A stretch of 64,000 nucleotides of DNA from Nakamurella endophytica (GTDB lineage Bacteria > Actinomycetota > Actinomycetes > Mycobacteriales > Nakamurellaceae), in contig NZ_BMNA01000003.1 of the NCBI RefSeq assembly GCF_014646215.1, positions 558,001-622,000 on the forward strand, given 5' to 3'. Of the stretch, positions 1-7,224 are shown in pieces (the stretch's first letter is position 1; each line of letters begins with the position of its first letter). Made by a program: the position numbers and the translations under genes. The notes below the pieces were generated by a model. That model saw nothing but the letters and a program-made list of their open reading frames with translations, did no database searches and was not told the DNA's origin.

Positions 1-1604
1 TGCAGTTCCCGGTCGTCTACCTGCCGTTCGCCTTCGACCGGCACGTCAAGGACGACCTGGACCCGCTCACGCTGCACGACGCCGACGGGCACCGGGTGCT
101 CGACGTCGGCGGCCCGGGCTCGGCCGGGCGGGCCGAACGGCAGGCCCGCGCACAGTCCGAGCTCGCCGGGGAGGCGCTCCGGCTGACCTACGTCGCGCTC
201 ACCCGGGCGCAGTCGCAGGTCGTCACCTGGTGGGCGCCGTCGAACAACACGCCGGGATCCGGGCTGCACCGGCTCCTGTTCGGCCGCCGGCCCGGGCACC
301 CGATCCCGGACGTCCTGGCCGTCCCGAACGAGACCGAGGTCGGCCGGGTGCTCGGCGACCTGGCCGCGCGCGGCGGCCCGGTCGTCGAGCGGGTCGCCGA
401 CCGGCCCGACGAGCCGGCCGACACCGTGACGCTGCACCTCGCGCACGCCCCCGACCTGTCGGTCGGGCGCTGGGCCCGCACGCTGGACACCGCTTGGCGA
501 CGGTCCTCCTACAGCGCCCTGTCCGCCGCCGCGCAGGCCGACGCGGCCGTGGTGGCACGGCCCGTTGCCACCGGCCCGGCGGCACCGGCCGACCGCACCG
601 ACGGCGTCGTCGCCGCGAGGGATCCGGGCGTCACGTCCGAGCCGGAGACCGGCGAGCGCGACGACGAGGACCTGGACGTCGACCTGCTGGACACGGACGG
701 GGAGCGTGGCCCGGCCGGTGACGGTGCGGACGAGGCGCTGCGGGCGGTGCCGTCGCCGATGGCGCAGCTGCCGACGGGCGCCACCTTCGGCACCCTGGTG
801 CACGCGGTGTTCGAGCACGTCGACCCGCGGGCGGCCGACCTCTCCGCCGAACTGCTCGCCCGCTGCCGGGAACAGCTGGCCCGCCGGGCCGTCCCCGTCT
901 CGGCCACCGACCTGGCCGCCGCGCTCGAACCGGTGCTGCGGACACCGCTCGGGCCGCTCGCGGACGGCCGGGCCCTGGCCGACATCGCCGTGCGCGACCG
1001 GCTGGCCGAGCTGGAGTTCGAGCTGCCCCTCGCCGGCGGCGACCGGCCGTCCGCGGACGTCGCGCTCGGCGACCTCGCTCCGCTGCTGCCGCGCCACCTG
1101 CCGGACGGCGACCCCCTGGTCGGCTACGCCGAGCGCCTGGCGTCCCCCGAGATGGCCGGCCTGTCCCTGCGCGGCTACCTGACCGGCAGCCTGGACGCCG
1201 TGCTGCGGCTGCCCGGTCCGCGGTACCTGGTGGCCGACTACAAGACCAACTGGCTCGCCGGGCCGGACGAGCCGTTGACCGCCTGGCACTACCGGCCGGT
1301 TGCCCTGCGGTCGGCGATGACGCACTCGGACTACCCGCTGCAGGCCCTGTTCTACTGCGTCGCGCTGCACCGGTTCCTGCGGTGGCGGCAGCCGGGCTAC
1401 CACCCGGAACGCCACCTCGGCGGGGTGCTCTACCTCTACGTCCGCGGCATGGCCGGGCCGGACGTGCTGGCCGGCGGCGATCCGGCCGCCGGCGACGACC
1501 CGGTCGCAGGCGGCGGCGCATCGCAGGGCCCGGGAGTGTTCGGCTGGCGCCCGCCGCCCGCCCTGGTGCTCGCGGTGTCGGACGTGCTGGACGGCGCGCG
1601 GTGA
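1..1604 (+). CDS. recB: RecB, exodeoxyribonuclease V beta subunit (3' part, start outside window)
   Basis: RecB is the 3'-5' helicase and nuclease subunit of RecBCD, which resects double-strand breaks for RecA. The frame is already open at the window edge, so only the C-terminal ~534 codons are seen. The visible part begins with a late helicase motif (QFPVVYLPF, after the usual GL), continues with LTYVALTRAQ (motif VI), and ends with the nuclease domain, whose signature GSLDAVL...ADYKTNW carries the metal-binding Asp and the Asp-Lys pair (about 1190-1255). An acidic, Ala-rich low-complexity segment (about 550-750) separates the two. The stop codon overlaps the recD GTG (GTGA), so recB and recD are translationally coupled. 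Family assignment is firm; what lies upstream, presumably recC, cannot be seen. Confidence 0.93.
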   Translation, partial: QFPVVYLPFAFDRHVKDDLDPLTLHDADGHRVLDVGGPGSAGRAERQARAQSELAGEALRLTYVALTRAQSQVVTWWAPSNNTPGSGLHRLLFGRRPGHPIPDVLAVPNETEVGRVLGDLAARGGPVVERVADRPDEPADTVTLHLAHAPDLSVGRWARTLDTAWRRSSYSALSAAAQADAAVVARPVATGPAAPADRTDGVVAARDPGVTSEPETGERDDEDLDVDLLDTDGERGPAGDGADEALRAVPSPMAQLPTGATFGTLVHAVFEHVDPRAADLSAELLARCREQLARRAVPVSATDLAAALEPVLRTPLGPLADGRALADIAVRDRLAELEFELPLAGGDRPSADVALGDLAPLLPRHLPDGDPLVGYAERLASPEMAGLSLRGYLTGSLDAVLRLPGPRYLVADYKTNWLAGPDEPLTAWHYRPVALRSAMTHSDYPLQALFYCVALHRFLRWRQPGYHPERHLGGVLYLYVRGMAGPDVLAGGDPAAGDDPVAGGGASQGPGVFGWRPPPALVLAVSDVLDGAR

Positions 1605-3634
1605 CCGCCGCCCAGCCGCGCGGACCGCTGCCGCCGGTGCCGGGCCCGGACCGTGCCGGCGCACCGCCGGACGAGCGGACGGTCTTCGACGACCAGCACG
1701 ACGCCCGGCTGGCGCACGACGCCACCGGCCTGCTCGGCACCTTCAACGCGGCGGGGGTGCTGCAGGCCGCCGACGTGCACGTCGCGACCCGGCTCGGCGA
1801 GCTCGCCGGCGAGCCGGACGACACGGTGCGGTTGGCCCTGGCGCTCGCGGTCCGCGGTGTCCGGGAGGGCTCGGTCTGCGTGGACCTGAGCCGGCTGCCG
1901 GCGACGGCGCCGGACCTCCCGTGGCCGCCGGCCGAGCAGTGGGATGCGACCGTCACCGCCAGCCCGCTCGTCGGACCCGGTCGCCCCTTGCGCCGGGACC
2001 TCGGGCTGCTCTACCTCGACCGCTACTGGCGGCAGGAGGAGCAGGTCCACGCGGACCTGCTGGCCCGTGAGGACGCCGACCCTCCGGAGCTCGACCGCGA
2101 CCGGTTGCAGCGGAGCCTCGACCGGCTGTTCGACGACCGGTCGGGCCGGCAGCGGGAGGCGGCGGCCGTGGCCGCGCACCGGTGGACCACCGTGCTCGGC
2201 GGCGGGCCGGGCACCGGCAAGACCACCACGGTGGCGCGGCTGCTCGCCGTGCTGCAGGACCAGGTGCCGGCCGGTCGGCCGGCCCTGCGGATCGCGCTCG
2301 CCGCTCCCACGGGCAAGGCTGCCGCCCGGCTGCAGGAGGCGGTTCAGGACGCCGCGGCGGCCATGCCGGCGGAGGACCGGGCCCGGCTCGGTGGGCTGAC
2401 CGCATCCACCCTGCACCGGCTGCTCGGCTTCCGGCCCGGGACCTCGACACGCTTCCGGCACGACAGGGACAACCGGCTGCCGCACGACGTCGTGGTGGTC
2501 GACGAGACCTCGATGCTGTCGTTGACCATGATGGCGCGGTTGCTCGAGGCGCTGCGCCCGGACGCCCGGCTGGTGCTGGTCGGCGACCCCGACCAGCTGG
2601 CCTCGGTGGAGGCCGGTGCGGTGCTGGCCGACCTGGTCGCCGGCCTGACCGCCGGGTCCGCGCCGGCGGGGGAGGCGTCCGACGACGCCGCTCCGGCGCC
2701 GCCGTCCGACGTGCCGCTGTCCGACGTGCCGCTGTCCGATGCGGCCCCGCCGCTGTCCGATGTGCCCCTGCCCCTGCCCCTGCCCCTGCCCGGCGCGCGA
2801 CCGCCCCACCCGGCGGCACCGCCCCCGCCGGCCGCACGGTCGTCCGCGGCGGCCCACGGTGTCGTGCTGCTGGACCACACCTGGCGCTTCGGCGGCGACA
2901 TCGCCGACGTGGCGCGCGCCATCCGGCTCGGCGACGCCGACGCGGCGCTGGAGGTCCTCCGATCCGGGTCCGGTGTCGTCGAGCTCGTCGACCCCACCGA
3001 CGACGCCGACCTCCGTGCGGACGTGGTCACCTCGGCCGCCGCCATCCGGGAGGCGGCCTGGGCGGGTGACGCGCCGGCGGCGCTGCGGCGGCTGGACGAG
3101 CACCGGCTGCTCTGCGCCCACCGCTCCGGACCGTTCGGCGTCGCCACCTGGTCACGGCTGGTGGAGCGGTGGATCGCCGAGGCCCACGGCGTCCGGCACG
3201 CCGGCACCTGGTACGTCGGGCGTCCGCTGCTGGTGACGGCGAACGACTACGCGCTCGGCCTGTACAACGGCGACACGGGTGTCGTCGTCGCGGCGGCGGA
3301 CGGGTCGCTGCGTGCGGCGTTCTCGCGAGCCGGTGACGTGGTGACCTTTGCGCCGGGCCGGCTCTCGGACGTGCAGACGGTGCACGCGATGACCGTGCAC
3401 CGGAGCCAGGGCAGCCAATTCCGCGTGGTGTCGGTCGTGCTGCCGCCCGCGGACTCGGCGTTGAGCACCCGTGAGATGATCTACACCGCCGTCAGTCGGG
3501 CTCAGGAGCGGGTCCGGTTGCTCGGCGACGAGGAGAGGTTCGCCGCAGCGATCGGCCGCCCCGCCGCCCGGGCGAGCGGCCTGCGCCGCAGGCTGATCCG
3601 CGGCCTGTCCGGCGAGGAGACCGGGGCCGGTTGA
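1601..3634 (+). CDS. recD: RecD, exodeoxyribonuclease V alpha subunit
   Basis: RecD is the 5'-3' SF1B helicase subunit of RecBCD; 677 aa here. The GTG start is chosen because it overlaps the recB stop by 4 bp, and upstream in-frame codons run through the conserved end of recB. Seen: Walker A GGPGTGKTTT near residue 200, motif II DETSML near 303, and the late motif TVHRSQGSQF near 597. Between motifs III and IV lies a Pro/Ala/Ser-rich insert (about residues 350-420) built from repeated PLSDV and PLPLPLP units. The insert is unusual for a core helicase and probably forms a flexible loop. The downstream gap to the next gene is 265 bp. Confidence 0.95.
   Translation: MTAAQPRGPLPPVPGPDRAGAPPDERTVFDDQHDARLAHDATGLLGTFNAAGVLQAADVHVATRLGELAGEPDDTVRLALALAVRGVREGSVCVDLSRLPATAPDLPWPPAEQWDATVTASPLVGPGRPLRRDLGLLYLDRYWRQEEQVHADLLAREDADPPELDRDRLQRSLDRLFDDRSGRQREAAAVAAHRWTTVLGGGPGTGKTTTVARLLAVLQDQVPAGRPALRIALAAPTGKAAARLQEAVQDAAAAMPAEDRARLGGLTASTLHRLLGFRPGTSTRFRHDRDNRLPHDVVVVDETSMLSLTMMARLLEALRPDARLVLVGDPDQLASVEAGAVLADLVAGLTAGSAPAGEASDDAAPAPPSDVPLSDVPLSDAAPPLSDVPLPLPLPLPGARPPHPAAPPPPAARSSAAAHGVVLLDHTWRFGGDIADVARAIRLGDADAALEVLRSGSGVVELVDPTDDADLRADVVTSAAAIREAAWAGDAPAALRRLDEHRLLCAHRSGPFGVATWSRLVERWIAEAHGVRHAGTWYVGRPLLVTANDYALGLYNGDTGVVVAAADGSLRAAFSRAGDVVTFAPGRLSDVQTVHAMTVHRSQGSQFRVVSVVLPPADSALSTREMIYTAVSRAQERVRLLGDEERFAAAIGRPAARASGLRRRLIRGLSGEETGAG
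2765..2788 (+). repeat. Four tandem CCCCTG hexamers inside recD
   Basis: Four perfect copies of CCCCTG encode Pro-Leu dipeptides. They follow imperfect 15-bp repeats around CTGTCCGAYGTG (2703-2764). The unit is a multiple of three, so slippage would change loop length without breaking the frame. Confidence 0.85.
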
Positions 3635-3899
3635 CGCCTCGTCGCCTGAATCGCGAAACATTGCCATTGACAATCAGTCTCGTGCCGCAGCCGCTCGAAT
3701 CCGCACGCGCCCGTCGCCGGTGACGGCCGCCTGTGGTGCACGTCATGCCGGCGATCCGCCGGTTCGGGGAACGTTCGGCGCCGCGGTGCGTCGTACTCAG
3801 TGGAGCCGAGCAGCGGATCGCCGCAGCCGGTTCCGGTATCACCGAGAGGTCAGGCAACGACGCCTCCATCAGCACATCACGTGTGGAGGACCACGCACC

Positions 3900-4109
3900 A
3901 TGAGCACCACGCAGCACCGCAGCATCCGCGACCGGATGGCCGCCCGACGGGCGCAGCAGCAGCACCGGCAGAGCCTCGAGCAGGAGCTGGCGTCGTTCGC
4001 CACGCCGGCCGAGCGGCTCGAGCTGGAGCTGATCCTGTCCCGGTACCCCGACGAGAAGACCGCCGAGGTCCGCGACATCCTGTCCCGTCAGCAGGTCCAG
4101 GCCGCCTGA
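3900..4109 (+). CDS. Small charged helical protein, function unknown
   Basis: 69-aa protein with no family I recognise. It is rich in Arg, Gln and Glu (RDRMAARRAQQQHRQSLEQE), has no hydrophobic segment and no cysteines, and is probably alpha-helical and cytosolic. The ATG is supported by a strong ribosome binding site, GGAGGA at 3885-3890, nine bases upstream. A perfect 16-bp hairpin directly downstream makes it a monocistronic unit. Good start and terminator signals argue that this short gene is real. Confidence 0.75.
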   Translation: MSTTQHRSIRDRMAARRAQQQHRQSLEQELASFATPAERLELELILSRYPDEKTAEVRDILSRQQVQAA

Positions 4110-4127
4110 GACCCGCACCACCGCACC

Positions 4128-4164
4128 ACGCAGGGCCGCCGGAGACATTCCGGCGGCCCTGCGT
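4128..4164 (+). terminator. Hairpin terminator after the small gene at 3900
   Basis: Perfect 16-bp inverted repeat (4128-4143 with 4149-4164) around the 5-nt loop GACAT, starting 18 bp after the stop codon. No T-run follows, which is common for actinobacterial terminators. Confidence 0.75.
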
Positions 4165-4409
4165 CGTCTCCGACGCTTGATCGGCGGTGGAGGCCGGTGG
4201 GACTCCCGGCGGCTCGGCGGCATCTCCGACTCGTCAAATGAGGCAGCTGAATTCGGACGCCGGAAGACGAGAACCGTTCAGTTCCAGACTTCACGGATCT
4301 GACGCCCCGGTTCAGTGCCAAGGGACTGGTGTGCTGGGCGTGTGAACCCCGGCCCGGTCGTCCGGCGGACCGCCCACGCATCATGACAGGGTCCAGGTGT
4401 CGGAACGGC

Positions 4410-5375
4410 TCAGCGCAGCCGGTCGGCCAGGTCCCGGGCCTCGCGGAGCTCGCGCTGCGCCCGGTCGAGCGCGTCCTGGGCCGCCGCGAACGCCCGCTCG
4501 GCCTCGTCCACGTCGCGCTGCACCTCGGCGAGCCGTTTGCGGGCCATCGTGACGGCGGCCTTGCGGTCCCGGTGCGCCGTCGTCGCGGCGCGCACGGCCC
4601 GGTCCGCCTCGACCACGGCGACGCGGGCCGCCGCCTGCTCCTCGCGCCGACGGCGGGCCTGCGCGGCCTCCTCCTTGCGGCGGCGGCGTTCCTCGTCCAG
4701 GGTGGCCCGCGCGCTGGCCGCGGCTGCGCCGTCGTCCCGGCGGAGGGCGTCGGGCGCGTCGGGCTCCGCGGTCCGGCCCGGTGCGCGCCGGCCGCCGATC
4801 GTGGTGCGGGCGCCGCCGGGCCGGCGGGGTGGGGCGTCCTCCGCCGGCGCGGACACGGAGTGCACGAGCGTCAGGTTCGGGCCGGGCGCGGCGTCGGCGA
4901 ACGAGCCGCTCCACTCGGCGGCGCGCTCGAGGACGCCCTGCTCCACCAGGTCGGCGACGGCGTCGTCGGCGATGGCGGCGTTGAAGGTGCCCACCACCTC
5001 CTGCCGCACCGCCTCGCTCGGCGCCGACCCGTGCACCTGCGCCACCTGGCGGACCAGCGCGTCCACCAGCTGCCGCCGCTGGGTGGCCAGGTCGCGCAGG
5101 GTGTCGGCGTCCAGGCTGGTGGCGGCCCGCCGGAACTGCTGCCCGAGATCTCGCAGCTGTTGCGCTGCTTCGGGTTCCGCCCGAGCCCAGCGGTTCACCA
5201 GGGACGCCGCCGCGCTCGGCTTGCGGAGCCCGCCGATCGCCGTCGCCGCCGCCCGGTCGCCGTCCGCCCTGGCCTCGCGGGCGAGCTCGGTGCGGCGTCC
5301 GGTGAACCCGGCGGGGTCGCCGGCGTAGAGCTCGGCCCGGGCCGCCGCCACCCGGTCCTCGGTCCTGGACGCCAC
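4410..5375 (-). CDS. Coiled-coil protein, function unknown
   Basis: 321-aa soluble protein. The first ~165 residues look like an Ala/Arg-rich helical domain (AAIGGLRKPSAAASLVNRWA near 45-65). A Pro-rich spacer follows (about 175-225). The last ~95 residues are a long charged coiled coil (RRRKEEAAQARRRREEQAAA). No signal peptide, membrane segment or catalytic motif is seen. Such proteins are common in actinobacteria as hypotheticals. The GTG start sits six bases after CAGGAT (5382-5387), which could be a leaderless -10 element; AGGA in the same stretch could also act as a weak SD. It lies tail-to-tail with the small gene at 3900. Confidence 0.7.
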   Translation of the reverse strand: MASRTEDRVAAARAELYAGDPAGFTGRRTELAREARADGDRAAATAIGGLRKPSAAASLVNRWARAEPEAAQQLRDLGQQFRRAATSLDADTLRDLATQRRQLVDALVRQVAQVHGSAPSEAVRQEVVGTFNAAIADDAVADLVEQGVLERAAEWSGSFADAAPGPNLTLVHSVSAPAEDAPPRRPGGARTTIGGRRAPGRTAEPDAPDALRRDDGAAAASARATLDEERRRRKEEAAQARRRREEQAAARVAVVEADRAVRAATTAHRDRKAAVTMARKRLAEVQRDVDEAERAFAAAQDALDRAQRELREARDLADRLR

Positions 5376-5447
5376 GCGGTCATCCTGCCCGGCGGCGGCG
5401 CGGGTCGCCCGCCACCCCGGACGTGCCGACGACCTGCGGGTCCGGGA

Positions 5448-6023
5448 TCAGCCGGCCGTGCCGGCCGGCCGGCGGATGCGATCCAGGGCGGACAGCACGG
5501 CGTCCACGTCGGTGACGTCGTAGAACGCGTTGGTGTAGGTGGCGCGCAGCAGCCACTCCGCGCCCGTGTTGCCGCCGATCACCAGCCCCCGCCCGGCGAC
5601 GGACTCCGGTCCGAACAGGATGTCGACGTGCCGGCCGTCCCGGCTCCGCCGCACCGTCGAGGAGGCGACCGGGAAGGAGTGCTCGGTGACGGAGTGGCCG
5701 ACCACCACGACCGCCCGGCCGGCGGTCAGCCCGTAGTACGTCCGCCGGGCCCGCGCCGCCCGGTGGAACCAGCGCCCGACCAGCAGCCAGAGGCCGACGG
5801 CCGCGAAGACGCACCCGAACACGGCGAAGAACCACGGCGCGCCGGCCCGGAGCGCCGTGGTGAGCCAGAAGCTGATGAACCCGCAGAACACCACGCCCAT
5901 CGCGGTGCACGCCGCGTCACCGCGGCGCCACCGCAGGGCCGGATCCGGCTGTCCCGCCCACAGCACCGGCTCCCGCCCGCGCAGGGCCTCCTGGATGCGG
6001 ACCCTCGCGTCGTCGTCGGGCAC
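5448..6023 (-). CDS. PH-like membrane protein (bacterial PH / YdbT-like fold), function unknown
   Basis: 191 aa. The N-terminus holds the short motif LRGREPVLWAGQPDP, typical of bacterial PH-domain membrane proteins. Two hydrophobic helices follow (about residues 40-60 and 66-85), then a beta-rich cytosolic domain with TYYGLTAGRAVVV. The GTG at 6023 is preferred because TACGAT lies exactly six bases upstream, the leaderless pattern repeated at many genes here. A longer start at 6089 would add 22 Arg/Pro-rich residues with no similarity to the family. Specific role unknown. Confidence 0.7.
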   Translation of the reverse strand: MPDDDARVRIQEALRGREPVLWAGQPDPALRWRRGDAACTAMGVVFCGFISFWLTTALRAGAPWFFAVFGCVFAAVGLWLLVGRWFHRAARARRTYYGLTAGRAVVVVGHSVTEHSFPVASSTVRRSRDGRHVDILFGPESVAGRGLVIGGNTGAEWLLRATYTNAFYDVTDVDAVLSALDRIRRPAGTAG

Positions 6024-6029
6024 CGGTGG

Positions 6030-6035
6030 ATCGTA
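6030..6035 (-). promoter_or_regulatory. Leaderless -10 hexamer TACGAT
   Basis: TACGAT on the minus strand ends six bases before the GTG at 6023, so transcription would begin at or next to the start codon. It decides the start of the PH-like gene. No convincing -35 is seen. Confidence 0.5.
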
Positions 6036-6119
6036 CGGCCGCGGCGGCGCGCGGCGGCGGTCCCGAGCGGGTGACAGCTGCCGTCGCACCGGCGCCCCGG
6101 CCCCGTGCCGGAGACGGCG

Positions 6120-6149
6120 AGACCCGCCGCGGATGTCCGCGGCGGGTCT
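6120..6149 (-). terminator. Hairpin terminator of the aldo/keto reductase gene
   Basis: A 14-bp perfect inverted repeat (6120-6133 with 6136-6149) with a 2-nt centre, 39 bp downstream of the aldo/keto reductase stop codon. Confidence 0.7.
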
Positions 6150-6188
6150 TCCACCGGTGCTGCCACGGCGCGATCCGCGCCGCCCGGG

Positions 6189-7034
6189 TCAGCTCGGGAT
6201 GTAGTTGAACTCGTCCGGGTTCGGGCCGGTGCGCTCGTCCTTGTTCAGCGCCGAGATCTGGCCCATCTGCGCGTCGGACAGCTCGAAGTCGAACAGCTCG
6301 AAGTTCTCCTGCATGCGGCTGGGCGTCACCGACTTCGGGAAGACGATGCTGCCGTGCTGGATGTGCCAGCGCAGCACCACCTGCGCCGCGGTCCGGCCGA
6401 CCTCCTGCGCGATCCCGGTGATCACCGGGTCGCCCAGCACACCGCCCTGCGCGATCGGCGACCAGGCCTCGGTCGCGATGCCGTGCTCGGCGTCGTACGC
6501 GCGCAACTCCTCCTGCGTCAGGTACGGGTGCACCTCGATCTGGTTGATCGCCGGGGTGACCGTGGTCTCGTCCGCGAGCCGATTCAGGTGGTGCACCTGG
6601 TAGTTCGAGACGCCGATGCTGCGGGCGCGGCCGTCCTGGTAGAACTCCTCCATCGTCTTCCAGGTGTCGACGTAGTCCAGCACCGCCGGCAGCGGCCAGT
6701 GGATCAGGAACAGGTCGATGCGGTCGACGCCGAGCGCCTCGAGCGTCCCGTCGAAGGCGCGGCGGGCGTCGTCGGGGGCGTGGAAGCCGTTGTTCAGCTT
6801 GCTGGTGATGAAGATCTGGTCCCGCGAGATGCCGGACTGCGCGACGGCCTGCCCGACCTCCTTCTCGTTGCCGTACATCTCCGCCGTGTCGATGTGCCGG
6901 TAGCCGATCTCCAGGGCCTTGGTCACGGCCTCGACGGTGTCCTCGGGCTTGATCTGGAACACGCCGAAACCGAGCTGCGGGATGGTCACCCCGTTGTTCA
7001 GCCGGATGTCGGGAACTGCGTTCGGGCTCGTCAT
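6189..7034 (-). CDS. Aldo/keto reductase (2,5-diketo-D-gluconate reductase-like)
   Basis: NADPH-dependent cytosolic oxidoreductase of the AKR superfamily, 281 aa, the usual length. The catalytic tetrad is complete: Asp49 and Tyr54 (HIDTAEMYGNE), Lys79 (TSKLNN) and His112 (LIHWPLP). The cofactor-binding end of the barrel is present (FPKSVTPSRMQENFE). The ATG at 7034 is fixed by AGGAGGA at 7038-7044. The physiological substrate cannot be read from the sequence; the AKR5 group to which it is most similar reduces keto-sugars and small aldehydes. A hairpin terminator follows. It is transcribed in the same direction as the BREX-2 block but lies beyond the island's repeat. Confidence 0.9.
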   Translation of the reverse strand: MTSPNAVPDIRLNNGVTIPQLGFGVFQIKPEDTVEAVTKALEIGYRHIDTAEMYGNEKEVGQAVAQSGISRDQIFITSKLNNGFHAPDDARRAFDGTLEALGVDRIDLFLIHWPLPAVLDYVDTWKTMEEFYQDGRARSIGVSNYQVHHLNRLADETTVTPAINQIEVHPYLTQEELRAYDAEHGIATEAWSPIAQGGVLGDPVITGIAQEVGRTAAQVVLRWHIQHGSIVFPKSVTPSRMQENFELFDFELSDAQMGQISALNKDERTGPNPDEFNYIPS

Positions 7035-7171
7035 GCGTCCTCCTGATGGTCGATGTGCGGGAAGAGTCCCGGCCGGCGCACCTGTCGGCGCGCGGCTCCT
7101 GGGTTCTCCCTGTCCCAACACCTGCGGTACCCCGATCGTCCCGGATCCGCACGTGGCGAAGGCCACGCCGT

Positions 7172-7212
7172 CCGCGTCAGGTCCGACGCAGCACGCCCTC
7201 GCCGTCCTGCTC
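7172..7212. repeat. Left 41-bp flanking repeat of the BREX-2 island (att-like)
   Basis: Matches 25719-25759 in direct orientation at 39 of 41 positions, with 24 consecutive identical bases (7177-7200 = 25724-25747). Read on the minus strand it encodes EQDGEGVLRRT and a stop, i.e. the end of the beta-lactamase-family gene whose intact copy adjoins the other repeat. One mismatch is a synonymous Gly codon change; the other lies 1 bp beyond the stop. This orphan fragment sits only 12 bp past the brxHI stop codon, so it marks the left edge of the inserted segment. Confidence 0.85.
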
Positions 7213-7224
7213 ACGTACGGTGGG

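Noticed and set aside
1-3634. RecBCD as part of the defence island
   Set aside because: It lies outside the 41-bp repeats, is separated from BREX by unrelated genes and is ordinary chromosomal repair machinery.
3661-3695. TTGACA at 3667-3672 as a promoter, or TGACAATCAG as a Zur-like box, before the small gene at 3900
   Set aside because: No -10 hexamer at suitable spacing and only a partial, asymmetric match to a Zur palindrome; more than 200 bp from the gene.
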